Shown here in pieces: positions 1 through 10,344 of a stretch of 64,000 bases of DNA. Each line of letters opens with the position of its first letter. Within the stretch, counting starts at the first letter, position 1. The stretch comes from Armillaria gallica (Eukaryota; Basidiomycota; Agaricomycetes; Agaricales; Physalacriaceae): contig JBANDB010000001.1 in assembly GCA_037576215.1 (NCBI GenBank), positions 1,178,001 to 1,242,000 on the forward strand, in the 5' to 3' direction. Both the position numbers and the translations under genes were made by a program. The notes beneath the pieces are model-generated. The model was given only the letters and a program-made list of their open reading frames with translations, searched no databases and was not told the DNA's origin.

Positions 1-105
1 CTCTGTATTATCGCCTTTGCTTCGCTTATATATATGTTCCTGCTGCTAAATTTACAACGTGAACACATCATGACTTTGCGCTCTTCAATTGGTTACGGTC
101 ATATG
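1..105. repeat. Inverted copy of the 37.9-kb and 44.5-kb repeat border
   Basis: This stretch is close to the reverse complement of about 37880-37985, and more loosely of 44540-44670. The shared words include the pieces around 'tatatatatgttcctgctgc' and 'catgactttgcgctcttcaa'. In the other two places it lies just downstream of the stop codon of a DUF6534-like gene, so here it is probably the edge of another copy of that block in opposite orientation, cut by the window start. No coding content is seen. Confidence 0.7.
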
Positions 106-109
106 CCCG

Positions 110-345
110 CGCTAAGTTCTCTGTAACGCAGTGGTTCTGTGGTCTCGTCGATTTGTCTTGTGTCGTCACCTATTCTGCCTAACTCTGTGAGATGAGAAGC
201 AAGCCTTGGCTCAATAACCCGAGAGACTCCTGTTCATGCTGCATACGTACACTTGTAAATATCAGTGTCATAGCTTTTCATAAATATTTATGACCATATG
301 TTATATGAACCGTTACTTCAAGGTACACCGGACGGTTAAGGACGT
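110..345. repeat. 3' flank shared by the first two type-1 F-box copies
   Basis: About 110-345 aligns by eye with about 10025-10345; shared words include 'aagttctc(t/c)gtaacgca' and 'actcctgttcat/actcctattcat'. Each lies immediately downstream, on the minus strand, of a type-1 F-box gene. It shows that the duplicated block extends past the F-box stop codon. Confidence 0.6.
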
Positions 346-347
346 CC

Positions 348-2106
348 TCACCTACGCCGCGACGCGAAATTTCCAAATTTGATGCCAATGTCTCTCGTAC
401 CTACTGAATCCACGTCTACTCCGACCTGCCGGAGAGGCCGAAGTCTGTCCAGAATAATAACATTTTTAAAGTCAGGCATGTAGGGGCATTCGATCGTGAC
501 GGAAAGATGCTGGTCACGCGAAGCCAGCATTGCAGATAACGCGTCTTGGATATGTCCTCCATCCAGACTGGCGGCAGACGCATTATCAGATATCGGAGAT
601 TGGGGAGGATATTGGGGGACATCAAGGTACTATAAAGCCAGCGTTCAGGATCCTCGTCAATTACGAATGCTAGGCTCGTAAGAGATTCAATTAATGGAAG
701 TGTCTCTTGCCAAAAGAAGTCTACGATGGAAAACTTGGTGGCTAATGACGTGAGCGAGCAGTGGGAGGAGTGGAGAAAGTCGCGCATAATAACGCCGGCC
801 GCTGTAGTATCTGTATGCCAAGGATGAGCAAAGAGAGTTCCACTCGCGAGATAACGGTCAAATGAGAGATATTTTAAGGAAGGTAGACGCAAGTGTCGGA
901 GCATTTTCACGGATGATACTGAGAGGCGCCAGACTTTGGGGAGGGTGATATGATGAGGGAAGTCAAAATCATCATCACACCTTTCTTCGAGATGTAACTC
1001 TTCGAGTAGACTACAAGTATGGAGATTGTGGATGGCAGAAAAGGACGCGGCGAGGTGCGTAATCTGAGAAGGAACTGCGAAGGAGCCGCGGTCGATTACT
1101 TTATGCAATACGACCTTTCGAAGGTTAGGGGCGTCGATGAAAACATCACTGACGTCCCTTAGGGGAACTGTAGTACGGATGCCGGTACGCTTCTGTTAAG
1201 GAGCACCGTCAGGTAATAAAACTTCCTTCCTTCCTTCCTACTATCCGTTGGGGGGCTAGGAGTCATGAGCGTTAAAGACTCCAAACATGGTAGTTTTCCA
1301 CTGGATTTCCTCAACTGTTCCAGCAAGTCCAATGGGATTTGCAGAAACGTACTCCTCCACCGATGGCGCTCTCGTAGCAATGAGGAAAATGCTTCGATAG
1401 CTTCACCAGAGCTGACATCACCTTCTGAGATAAATCGTACGTCAAGGGGAAGTTGACCGGAAAGAGGAAGAATGGTGTTCAAGAGCGGAGATGGATGAGA
1501 TACTGTCAATCTGGGGAATGTGATCTTGATATGTGACCAAAGTTCTGGAGAAGAAACGACAATGTTTCTCCAGGAAGCACAGACATGACCTAGTGTCAGT
1601 GTATCGTGCGAAAATTTGATGGTGGGCCGGCTTGAATGACTTGCCCACTGCCGTCCATCAAGATCCCCGGGCCTCTGATTTTCTCCAAACACGGAACGGA
1701 GAACATCACTTGGAAGGCGGCGGATAGGAGCTAGGGTCGATGAGAACTCTTTCGATACCCTCTGGATCATGGCACGATAGGTCTCCAGCTCCTCAACGTC
1801 CGTGTGAAGTCGATCTATCAGAGTGTCGTACACGGCAAGCTGACCTTCGAGGAGTGCAATGTTTGGAAGAATCCAATCACGGTCATTATCAAGGAGAGGC
1901 CGTGTTGCACGAAGGATACCCAGCATCTGTGAATAGTCGTATTCCGAAGGGAGAACTGGTTGTGGTACGGAATGTATAAAGGTATCACAGGATGCTAATG
2001 CATCTAACGCTGCCGGTGGGGCTGGCGTAGTGTGTAAGTCTAGTTTACTGCATAAGTTAACCTTCCCGCGAGACGGAAGAAAATAGTTACTTGTCTCCAG
2101 ACTCAT
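348..2106 (-). pseudogene. Type-1 F-box-like gene, copy 1 (frameshifted near the C terminus)
   Basis: Paralogue of the intact gene at 10345-12017. Start ATG at 2106; a 16-nt first exon (2091-2106), then a GT-AG intron 2040-2090 whose position is conserved in copy 2. The N-terminal third holds an F-box-like segment (LAPIRRLPSDVLRSVF) followed by HVCASWRNIV and SPELWSHIK, typical of basidiomycete F-box proteins thought to be SCF ubiquitin-ligase adaptors. The rest is an LRR-like C-terminal half with repeated 'LPNLRYL' and 'LRHLRLPSL'-type segments. A second gap, 1168-1241, behaves as an intron absent from copy 2; removing it restores the frame (see findings). Around 548-549 one G is missing from a run that is GGG in copy 2. 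This throws the last 60 or so residues out of frame; the lost tail is still readable in another frame down to 348. Either a recent pseudogene or a gene with an altered C terminus. Confidence 0.75.
1168..1241 (-). other. Copy-specific candidate intron (74 nt)
   Basis: Minus-strand GTAGG...CTACAG with a CTTAAC branch-like motif about 35 nt before the acceptor. Copy 2 of the gene (around 11150) lacks 65 nt here. Both the GT and the AG lie in sequence that copy 2 also carries, so splicing would remove the 65-nt insert plus 9 nt of ancestral coding sequence and keep the frame. The insert begins, in minus-strand order, with an AAGG tetranucleotide run. Confidence 0.6.
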
Positions 2107-2235
2107 GTTCAGCGTGCAGCAGGTAGTTCGCAGGCAAGAATTATCGCAAACTCCGACTGAAGTCCATTCATGGTCCGATGATGCCGGGCTATCTTTATCT
2201 TCTAATCGATCTTCGCAAGGTCCTCGACTCCGAGA

Positions 2236-3266
2236 ACAATACCGAGTCCTGTGTATACAAGATTCGGTCTATGCTAACCTGTGCATCTCGGTGGCGGTGC
2301 ATGATTGCGATAGTCCGACAATTTGCCGTGCCGTGCCGTTTTTGAGCACTGATTGCTCTTCCTCGGCTGTCTCTTAAAATTGCCTTCACATATCACTTGT
2401 CCAACTATATCCAGACCAAACACGAAGAATACAGTATTACCCCGTGTCACCAACCCTTTTTCTTCTTTGTTTTCCTTCGTGCTCGACGCTGAACACGATT
2501 CACATCACCAATGTTTTGGTGCGTACTCGAGATGTATGCATTCGTGATGAGATTTTAAAAAATTTAGAGCTGCTGTATCTCTGGTCACTAGGGTAGCTCT
2601 CGCCAAAACAGTTTCACACCTCTCTTCTCTTTGTGCACATTGCCATTTCTTCAATCTTGTTCCTCGACCTCGACTCAACAACCGCGGACACAGTCAGAGA
2701 GGACCGACATTCTCGGTCGCTTCTTCTTCCATGGACTATCGCTGGGACCGGTACCATTAACTAGATCAGTGTCTCTCCCGTGACGGTATGTGGCCTCTCA
2801 CTCAGTTCAGTGACTTCAGTCTGCCGACTGACTTGTATCACAGGTATTACGCCTCTGAGTAGCCTTCTCCGTCGCACACTGGTGTTCCACCTGTTACTTG
2901 GTTACCATTTGTCATTTCCAAGGCCATTCAACTCCTCACCCTCGCCATCATGAAATTTGAATGTATTCCTTGTCGTTTCCTTGGACATCGTCACCGTCGT
3001 TGCCCAGACTCGAGATGTATCACTCCACCTTGACATCTGTTAATTGCGAACCTCTCCGAAGAACAGGGAATCCCGCTCCTGCTCTTTTTGTTTACGCCGG
3101 AATTTTCTTCACCTTGTCATGATTGTCGTGAATATTATCAGTTGGTCGGTACAAGCTCAATAACAGTATTTTGTTGTACCATTCAATGCATCCTGTGCTG
3201 CCCATGCAGGGCAGCCCACTCCATTTTCAGGACTCGGATCTGCCACGCCCTGATGGCCCACCGCTT
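2236..3266. other. About 1-kb insertion between two divergent F-box genes
   Basis: In blocks 2 and 3 the divergent type-1 and type-2 F-box genes are separated by only about 210-240 bp. Block 1 has the same flanks (about 2107-2235 and 3267-3340) but about 1 kb of unrelated sequence between them. The insert has pyrimidine-rich tracts and no long open frame. Its ends show neither obvious terminal repeats nor a clear target duplication by eye. It could be a solo LTR, another transposon remnant, or an insertion by recombination. Confidence 0.45.
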
Positions 3267-3369
3267 TATATCAACGTGAAGAACAGTCGCCGAATATTCA
3301 AGAGAAATCCGTTTTATTGCCCTGCGTATCGTGTAATACAAAATGCTAATTACAAGGACCAGAGGAACC

Positions 3370-4945
3370 ATGAATGTGACCGATGCAATGTTACACTTAG
3401 ACGCAGTGGCGCATTCAATACCAGAGCCTGTACTCCCACCCAATTCTTTGAATTCTCAGATATCTGGTATCCTTCGTGCAACGCGACCTTTCCTTGATAC
3501 CGACCGTGATTGGATACTCCAAAATATCGAGGTCCTCGAACTCGGAACAACAGCTCTCGGCGTACGACGCCACGCTGAAACGCATCGATGAAGTCAGATC
3601 GGAGATCCAGAGCCATCGCGATGCAGTTCACAAGTCCACGGCGGCCTATTCTTCAACACTAGCACCGATCTAACGTCTTCCTAGCGAAATATTTCGCGCT
3701 GTGTTTTGCGAGGTACAGAATACGCAGTGGTGCAACATGGGGTGGTTGGAATCAGAATCAGAATCAAAAGATTACAAGTGCTGGATTTTTCGCAGGGTCC
3801 ATGGAAGCTCAGCCATGTATGTGGTGCCTGGAGGGATATTATTTTATCCTATCCCCAGCTCTGATCACATATAGTCCTGCAATATTGGCCACCTCATCCT
3901 TGAACGGAGACGCTGCACCATACAGTATCTGCACCGCAAGCCATGATTCCTTGGTCGGCACAGCATCCTCTGGATATCGTGTTTGAACTTCAGGACGACT
4001 ACAAGCAGTTTGCGGCCGTCCAAGTCTTTCCCATGGTCCTCAAGATAACCTTGACTTTGTTGGAGCAGATGAAGCTGGTTCGCGAAAAGATCCCTTGTCT
4101 TGAATCTTTGACCATGAAAACTACGTTCATACCATACTCCAGCAGAAAGGAGCTGCCTGAAGGTATTTGAAGTGCGTTCATTGATGCTCCTCGCCTCCGC
4201 AAGGTCGTTTTACATCATACCCATGGGCTCGGTGATTTCATGTTTCCTCTTCATGTCACCCATCTGGCGACATATATGGGTAATGTTTCTAACCTTCAAG
4301 CCTATCGGTCTCTCGCGGAATACTATTTCGTTGACTATGAACATCCTGGTCTCGTTATTGATTTTCCTCATCCCATCCACCTTCCCAGTGTCTGACGTCT
4401 CTTTGTATCATCATCGCAACTACTTTCGTTTCCGCGCCTGCCTTCCTTAGACAATCTCATGATTTGTTCCATCAACGCATCTGACAGTCACGTACATGAC
4501 GTTATCTCGGTGATGAACGAGTTCATCTACCGTTTTCGTTGCTCCCTTACCAGTTTATCCATTCATAATCCCGTTTCATTCTATCAGGTCTTCATCTAAG
4601 ACTGTCTCTTGTTGATGGACCGTCTGGTGTCCCTAGAAATCGGACACCTTGAGGATGAGAATGCTATGTTCGATGCACTTGCTTCTATCGGATTCCTCCC
4701 AAATTTGCAGCATCTGTCACTGCAGATTCCGAGCTACATGGAGCCATCATTGTGGAACCAATTTCCCGTCATATGATCACATCACGAAGCCAATATCTTC
4801 GTTCGATCTGAATATCCTGTGGCAATTACGACGAGGGAGGAGAGAATTAATGAACATCTTGCGCCACTACGGTCACCTGGACTCCCCGTCGTTGTTTATT
4901 GGGCGAGATACTACGGCTCGATAACCCGTTTTGGAAAGTTTGAGT
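3370..4945 (+). pseudogene. Type-2 F-box-like pseudogene, copy C
   Basis: Begins MNVTDAMLHLDAVAHSIPE, matching the intact type-2 gene at 26848-28479. An indel near 3540 breaks the frame after NIEVLE. In the F-box itself an in-frame TAA interrupts LAPI-RLPSE (about 3670), where the paralogues have CGG. Further frameshifts follow, but family segments remain recognisable: HGSSAMYV from shifted sequence, SAQHPLDIVFEL near 3960 and REKIPCLESLTMKT near 4085. The similarity ends near 4945, matching the end of copy D. Clearly non-functional as an F-box protein. Confidence 0.85.
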
Positions 4946-5029
4946 GTGCATAATACCCCGCTGGATGGCCAAGTACGGTTGTGTACTATACATATATTTA
5001 TCGAGTTTGGCACAATAGGCTATACAGTC

Positions 5030-5420
5030 GGCGTCAAAAATAGAAATCCGGAAATATCATACATGTACCATCTTATAGGATACCCACGTCGCCAGCATCT
5101 ATTCCTTCTCGAGCTTATTAAGGGTACCGACGCCGGCTTCAGAGTCTCCGTTCAAAAATTACCGGTCCGGGAGAAGGGACGGTTGTACACTCGCCGGATC
5201 GAATATATCCACTAAACGACCAGAAAGGATATGTCCGAAGGAAGTCGTGATAACGGGTAACGCTCAGTAGTGTTGGCGGCTGCCATATGTTTATTAGCGC
5301 AGCAACCATATTCTCACCGTCCAAAGCAAGAAATCAGCCTTTCCACGCCAAATGGGATGTGCTGGGGGTATAGAAAATCTCTCCCAGTATTTTGAGAGAT
5401 GCTAACCAAATACTTGTACG
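5030..5420 (-). pseudogene. Methionyl-tRNA formyltransferase fragment (block 1, first)
   Basis: On the minus strand this aligns with the middle exons of the MTF copy at 16759-18173. Examples are the degraded 'cagcatctattccttctcga' region, the 'cgaaggaagtcgtgataacg' region matching the [15 protein letters not shown] part, and the 'ctcccagtattttgagagat' region matching APLKMLGES. It has no usable frame. It sits directly after the type-2 F-box pseudogene, as in block 3. Confidence 0.6.
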
Positions 5421-6060
5421 AACCGCGCACTCAATATCAACTACTCAAGCTAAGCGCGCAGTAAAAGATACATCATGCGTGGTTGTGTTTTTACGGTAGA
5501 TTGTGTGTGGTGCTACGAAAGTTGAGTCGTCTCTCCAGTGACTTTACAATTATTCCTGCTGGGATCGGGCTCGACCAGTTCTGCCAAAGTTCTGCGATTT
5601 CGCCCGCTGTTGACGGCCACAACTCGGGCAACAGTTCTTTCAACTCGCCAGTCTATTGACTCAGAACAGCGGCCATACGAGCCAGGGCAATGCTGGGTCT
5701 CAATACAAAACGCAAGGATACGCCAAGTTCGGTGTTGCTGATGAAGAGGACGAAGAAGGGTTTAAAATCGGAGATGAGTGCGAGGAGGGCAAGGATGGTG
5801 GGCTACGCCTGAGGACGGCGCCGAAGTTGGCGTAGAGGCGTTGGGTGCCGGTGAATCCTCAAAATCCAAGGCCGACAAAGGCATCTTCTCTCCAGAATGG
5901 GCCACATTCCACTGACGGGTCACGGCAGAAACCGCGACGGCATTGTCTGGTGTACCAAGTTCATTCAAACTGACGCTGCAGCTTGACGTCTCTACGTGCA
6001 ACAATAGCGTGGGCTAGATTCGTCGCAAACTAGAACGCATAGATTTGTCAAGGACGGCGC
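5421..6060. other. Spacer with weak BRR2/MTF-like debris
   Basis: No gene is recognised. Around 5745-5900 a minus-strand acidic/serine-rich reading resembles the degenerate N-terminal debris of the BRR2-derived fragments elsewhere ('ggagatgagtgcgaggaggg', then 'tcaaaatccaaggccgacaa', which also occurs near 8300). This is too short and too decayed to call a gene. Confidence 0.3.
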
Positions 6061-7650
6061 TTATGGTTTTATCCATAAGTGCTACTGGGAAGAAACACGC
6101 TCGCTATCCCATCTAACAGGAATTTTAGCTTTGGAAACATCAGCTCTTATTTCTGGGTAGCACAGCGCTCTTCTTGAACAAAGATTTAGCACGAACAGCG
6201 AAACCTCTCAGAGAATCCAACCCCGACGTCGAGCTCTCGCCGGAAACATCATTGCTACGCCCGAGCTGGACGCCGAGGATTGCGCTTATGGCGAACAAGT
6301 AAAGCGCCCAATGCTCCTGCCAAGCACGCCCGGAACCGACCGCAATGTTCACCATCCATTCCCTCGGCCTATCTCGCGGTATTTCAGTCCCTCGACGAAT
6401 GGACAGGACTAGCCCATCTACACAACGGACTAGAAACCGCGCATTTCGACCCGACACCCACAGACTCGTCCAGCACGAATGAGGGTGGGTGAGCCTATAC
6501 CGACGGGGAACCAACTTGGATGGTGCATCCATGAAAGCACGTACAGGGTATTGGAATGCTATCAAAGTCAAAATGAGATGAAGGTAGCGATAGTTCTAAG
6601 ATCAATCATACCTGGTGTCCAATAGTTCGATACCGACAAGCGGAGTCGGCGGACGTGAAGGAACTCACGAAGATGAAAGCCTCATGTCAGCAACAGAGCG
6701 CCCTGTGCTTCGTTGTGACTTAACCTCGACATTCGGAGGCTAGCGACGTCCAAATCTCCTGCTTCGGTCCAACGTTGTCATACATTGATACGACGGCAAT
6801 CCCATTATCAGCCATTGGAAGTCCCGCATTCTACGAAATATTCTCCAAACTGCTGCATCGTGCTGATGGCCAGCAGGAGGAATGCCACAAACACAGATTC
6901 GAGAGTTTTGACCAAAGTTTTGCTGCCATGATGGAAGGTCGGAGTAACGGGTGTGAATATATGTTGTGCGAGATTAGCCAGAGTCGCCGTCGACATCGAT
7001 TGAGAGTACCGGCTGGCGGGACGAAGAGTGGGCTATGGATTCAAGCAGGAGGGTCCGGTCAGATTCAACAGGGAAAGGCTAGCGGTCAGTCGACTATTTG
7101 AGTGGGTCAGATGGATATTGATAAGTGCGACTAGCATCGTTTTCAAAACGATAAGGCGATCATATGTCAACGTCGATTGGCATGGCATTGGCCCTGTTGG
7201 GCGAAGGGCAGGAATATTGTGGTCGATGCAATAGCCGTTATGTTGATTAAGGAATAAGCAGAATGAGTCAAACGACGAGAGTCGTAGTCGATGCGGTGGT
7301 CTCCAAATTCTTCGAGGAAGGTGCAGGGAGAAGGAAAATAAGTGATGGCACCGTGCTGCACGGAAGCTTGCGGCTGTCATATATTAGCATGCTAAGCGAA
7401 GTAAATCTAAACAAGTTCTTACCATCCAATGCCTGAAGATGAGATTATCGCCAAAGAGTCTCCATATACTTTGAGGGGAACTGACGAGACGTCTGCATCT
7501 TGTCCCGCAGTCCACAAATAGACAGTTTCGACCATGGTCATCCTACACGTTCATCAGGATTCTTTACGATTTCGAGCGACGCGGTGGTGCGATGTTGGTG
7601 CTCTGTCATTCGCTTGGCCAGGGTTTCAAGTTGAGCAGTAGGAGGACGCC
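6060..7650 (-). pseudogene. Degenerate MTF copy interrupted by unrelated sequence (block 1)
   Basis: The C-terminal MTF exon is visible at about 6140-6600 in shifted frames (FLVRCVDGLVLSI, PSKLV). The middle and N-terminal part is at about 7420-7650: the 'accatccaatgcctgaa' and 'cctacacgttcatcaggatt' words match the MTF at about 17757-17940. Between them, about 6740-7380, is sequence shared with block 2 (about 12990-13900) but absent from the block-3 MTF. Blocks 1 and 2 therefore share an inserted or captured segment. No full-length frame is left. Confidence 0.65.
6740..7380 (-). other. Unidentified segment shared with block 2 ('gene X')
   Basis: This is similar to about 12990-13900. The minus strand of block 2 reads as a helix-rich peptide (LDPSSNLPLPPQAISMLHLI, then EQLAGLSHGIREL). 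Block 1 keeps a shifted relative (HGSKTLVKTLESVFVAFLL). A related piece also seems present at about 49560-49850. I do not recognise the family. It could be an exon of a large helical-repeat protein caught inside the MTF copies. Confidence 0.35.
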
Positions 7651-7939
7651 AGGAGATAGTCCGCAAAGATGAGTTGAAGAATACTTGTAATGAATCAGCA
7701 TACCCAGAAGGTCAAAGTAAATTGCCTAGGCATACTTTCTGGCTACGAACACAGGTCATCGACAAGAACAAGCCCTGGAGGAAAATCAGCCTATGAAGAA
7801 CGAGAAACAATTTATTCAACATATCATCAAGCTTCAGTAGAGAAATCATGCGTAGACCTGAAGAGGTGCCCGCTTGCGAAAGCAGCGGCTAGCTGGGAGT
7901 GGTGTGGCGGTGGATTTTCGTGCACGGACCCTAGGTGAC

Positions 7940-8040
7940 GCGATCATGGTCAGTGCGTGAGAACTTTCGGGTACGCGCTGTTGACGCGACCGTCCTACTC
8001 AGGGCACTTTACTCGAACCCGGCGGCGAAACTCAGCCCCA
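7940..8040. repeat. Block-end repeat (5' flank of MTF)
   Basis: The pieces 'gtgacgcgatcatggt', 'gcgtgagaactttcg' and 'gcgaccgtcctactcggg'-like recur at about 13950-14020 and, more diverged, at about 18189-18290. All three lie just upstream of an MTF copy. They mark the end of each of the three tandem blocks and probably derive from the ancestral MTF/BRR2 intergenic promoter. Confidence 0.65.
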
Positions 8041-8044
8041 GATC

Positions 8045-8700
8045 TTGGCGATGCTAGCCTGCGAGCATTTCTCTCAAGATTGCCGACCATGGCACCGAAG
8101 ACGAGCTAAGCCAATGTTGGACCCTAATATGGAACGGGTGATAGACGACGAGGTTGGCGTTGCTGTGATTTTCGACAAAAGAGAAGAATGGGAAGAGGTC
8201 AAAGAAGGATTTGAAAATAGGGATGAGTCAGAGGATGATGGCGACGACGAAGAGGCAGGGACAGGGACAGGCCGAGTTAGCGAATACAGCGCTGGATCTA
8301 CAAAATCCAAGGCCGACACTCCATTCACCGTCCAGGTATCCTCAGACCCGGTCACTGCTGCCAACAAAGCCTCCTCACTTCATTCTTGGCTCCGAGGCCG
8401 CGAGGGAGCTCTTCGACTACCGGAGTTTTCATCGCGTTATTGTCTGGCCGCGTGTGTGTGCTGAGTACTAAGCTCATGCTGTCAATGTTCAAGACGTTGC
8501 TATGTGCAAAATGGGGTTCGTCGTGGTTCGTCGTGAACTAGCGCATCATCAGACGGAGGCACGCCCGCTCACCGCCCCCAAGCTTAACCACTTTCAGAGC
8601 AAGCTTTAACCCCCATTGCGTTTGGCACCGATGAGCCTACTCTTCTTCGCACGCCTACCAGCGCTGGAAAGATATGCTTCGTAAGTTGTATCTTGGTTCG
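8045..8700 (+). pseudogene. BRR2-type spliceosomal helicase N-terminal fragment
   Basis: BRR2 is the U5 snRNP Ski2-like RNA helicase that unwinds U4/U6. The reading contains the acidic N-terminal motif DDEVGVAVIFDKREEWEEV and GFENRDESEDDGDDEE, then TPFTVQVSSDPVTAANKASS. A few hundred bases on comes FGTDEP, then a degraded Walker A (TPTSAGK in place of APTGAGK) near 8630-8680. The sequence between the N-terminal helical region and Walker A is deleted, and no helicase motifs follow. It is head-to-head with the MTF fragment at 6060-7650, the arrangement also seen at 43.9, 48.8 and 59.3 kb. Confidence 0.65.
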
Positions 8701-8939
8701 CCGCCGACTATTCTTGATGTTTAGATTAATGCTGCCATGCCTACGGTCCTGAGCCGAGCTTCGTATACATATTTCAAGAACATTTGGGAGTGCAAGGCGA
8801 AAGGAAGAAAACAAAACATGGTGGTTCGTCAAAAGGTGAGGGACGTGAAGATGCCCGAGTCGCATTATCAACAGGGCATTACGCGTGTCCTGTCTTCCGT
8901 CTCTTGCGTATTGCCCTCTGGCTCGTGTCTCCAGTACGT

Positions 8940-9150
8940 TCTGCTATCTCCAATTGCTACAAATTTCATTTCCAACTTTGCAGTGTTTTCAAGCTATGCC
9001 GTGTCGCATTCCTATGAACGACCCGACCAATGAAAATCTCACAAATTTGGTCGTTTAAGCGGCTATGCTTGGGTCGTGCCTTACGCTTGAGAGCAGGAGT
9101 ATTGTCGGGAGTTTAACCAAAACCTCAGCGGCTATATCAGGTCTTAGCTG
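8940..9150 (+). pseudogene. KMT6/E(z) first-exon fragment
   Basis: The plus strand matches the start of the KMT6 gene at 29696-32257 (minus strand). The gene has LKCFQVTPRRIPMNDSTND and this fragment reads LQCFQAMPCRIPMNDPTNEN. The match resumes with 'agagcaggagtattgtcggg' against 'ggagcaggagtattgtcggg' in the gene (about 32095). It is truncated after about 200 bp and carries stops and indels. Confidence 0.75.
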
Positions 9151-10024
9151 TCAGTTCCACAAGTCTTATGAAGTATAAACATCGTTTCCTTGCCTTAATA
9201 AGAACAAGCTGGAAACGAAGCGAGGGTCCTTCCGACGGGCCACCAAGTCCAAGACGTGCTCAGGATCCGCCATTGTACGTCCAGGCGAGACATCGGGGCC
9301 CGTTACAGAAAGACGATGTGGGTGAAAATAAGGTGGATCATGTACGCTCTAAAGCGATGAATAGAGAAGTCCAAAATAAGAAGGCTGCGTTCCTTCTTTT
9401 CCTTTGGGATCAGTTTCAACCCTTTCAGTTTCGTCTTATAAGGTGCTGAGGATTTTTGATAGTGGTCCGGCTGAAGTCATGTATGCTCTGTTGCTGTCAC
9501 CGTCGTCTCGTCTGCGAGTTTGAGGCGATTCCAATTTTCGTCTGGTCTCCTCTGCGGCCGAGCCTGCATTCAACAATGAGATGCTTGCTGACAAAATAAA
9601 CACTAATTTCTCCCTGTTCTTCTTCCCGCAAGGAGGAACGACGCATCCGTTGAAGCACGATCAGTTGGTCGGTCCAAAGACACCTGTAACCAGTCTGTCG
9701 TTAAAGCATTCATGTCAGCAAAATGTTTTAGACCCACACGTCTGTTCGCCCGATGAACTCTATGACACTTCGGTCCGTGAGCACGTCTTGGGAAGAAAGT
9801 TGCTATCACCGAGGCCGTGTGCTTCTTGTCACTCCTTCGAGACTGACCGGTCAAGCCAATACTTAGGGAGGGTGGCCGTGAGACGAAGGCCTGGCGAAAA
9901 GAGTCATGGATGGTGCGATGGCGAGAAGGGTAGGTATTGAATGTGTTGGTGTACGACGACTTTGATTGATGCAAATCAGGGTTGATTTGTGAGTGAGCCA
10001 GGCGTAGAGTCATATCGTCGGAGC
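9150..10024. other. No recognised gene
   Basis: Plus-strand 9168-9449 is open for 93 codons (RSKAMNREVQNKKAAFLLFL) and 9581-9940 for 119 codons; the minus strand at 9603-10013 is open for 136 codons. None has a motif I recognise or a counterpart in the other blocks. The first could be an exon of an unknown gene; the overlapping second and third are probably chance. Confidence 0.3.
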
Positions 10025-10344
10025 AAGTTCTCCGTAACGCAATGATTGTGTGGCCCCGTCGACTCGTGGGACCTCAGTGACACAAGAAACATGCCTTGCA
10101 TCAACAACTCCTATTCATACTGTATATACGCTGTAGGAAGATTTTATTAGTTGTCATGCTCCTGAGCAGAAACGTGACAACGTCCGTACTACAGTCAGGA
10201 ATGAATAAAATGTACCACAAGATAATAACTGTTACGGAACCGAAAATATCAGACACTGAGGTATCATAACAGTCTATATATACCCCATGATCATATACTA
10301 TATGAACTATTACTCGTACGCCAGACAGTCAAGATCGTCCTCAC

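Noticed and set aside
9581..10013. Overlapping open frames on both strands (119 and 136 codons)
   Set aside because: Neither has a motif, a paralogue in the other blocks or convincing splice signals; probably chance.
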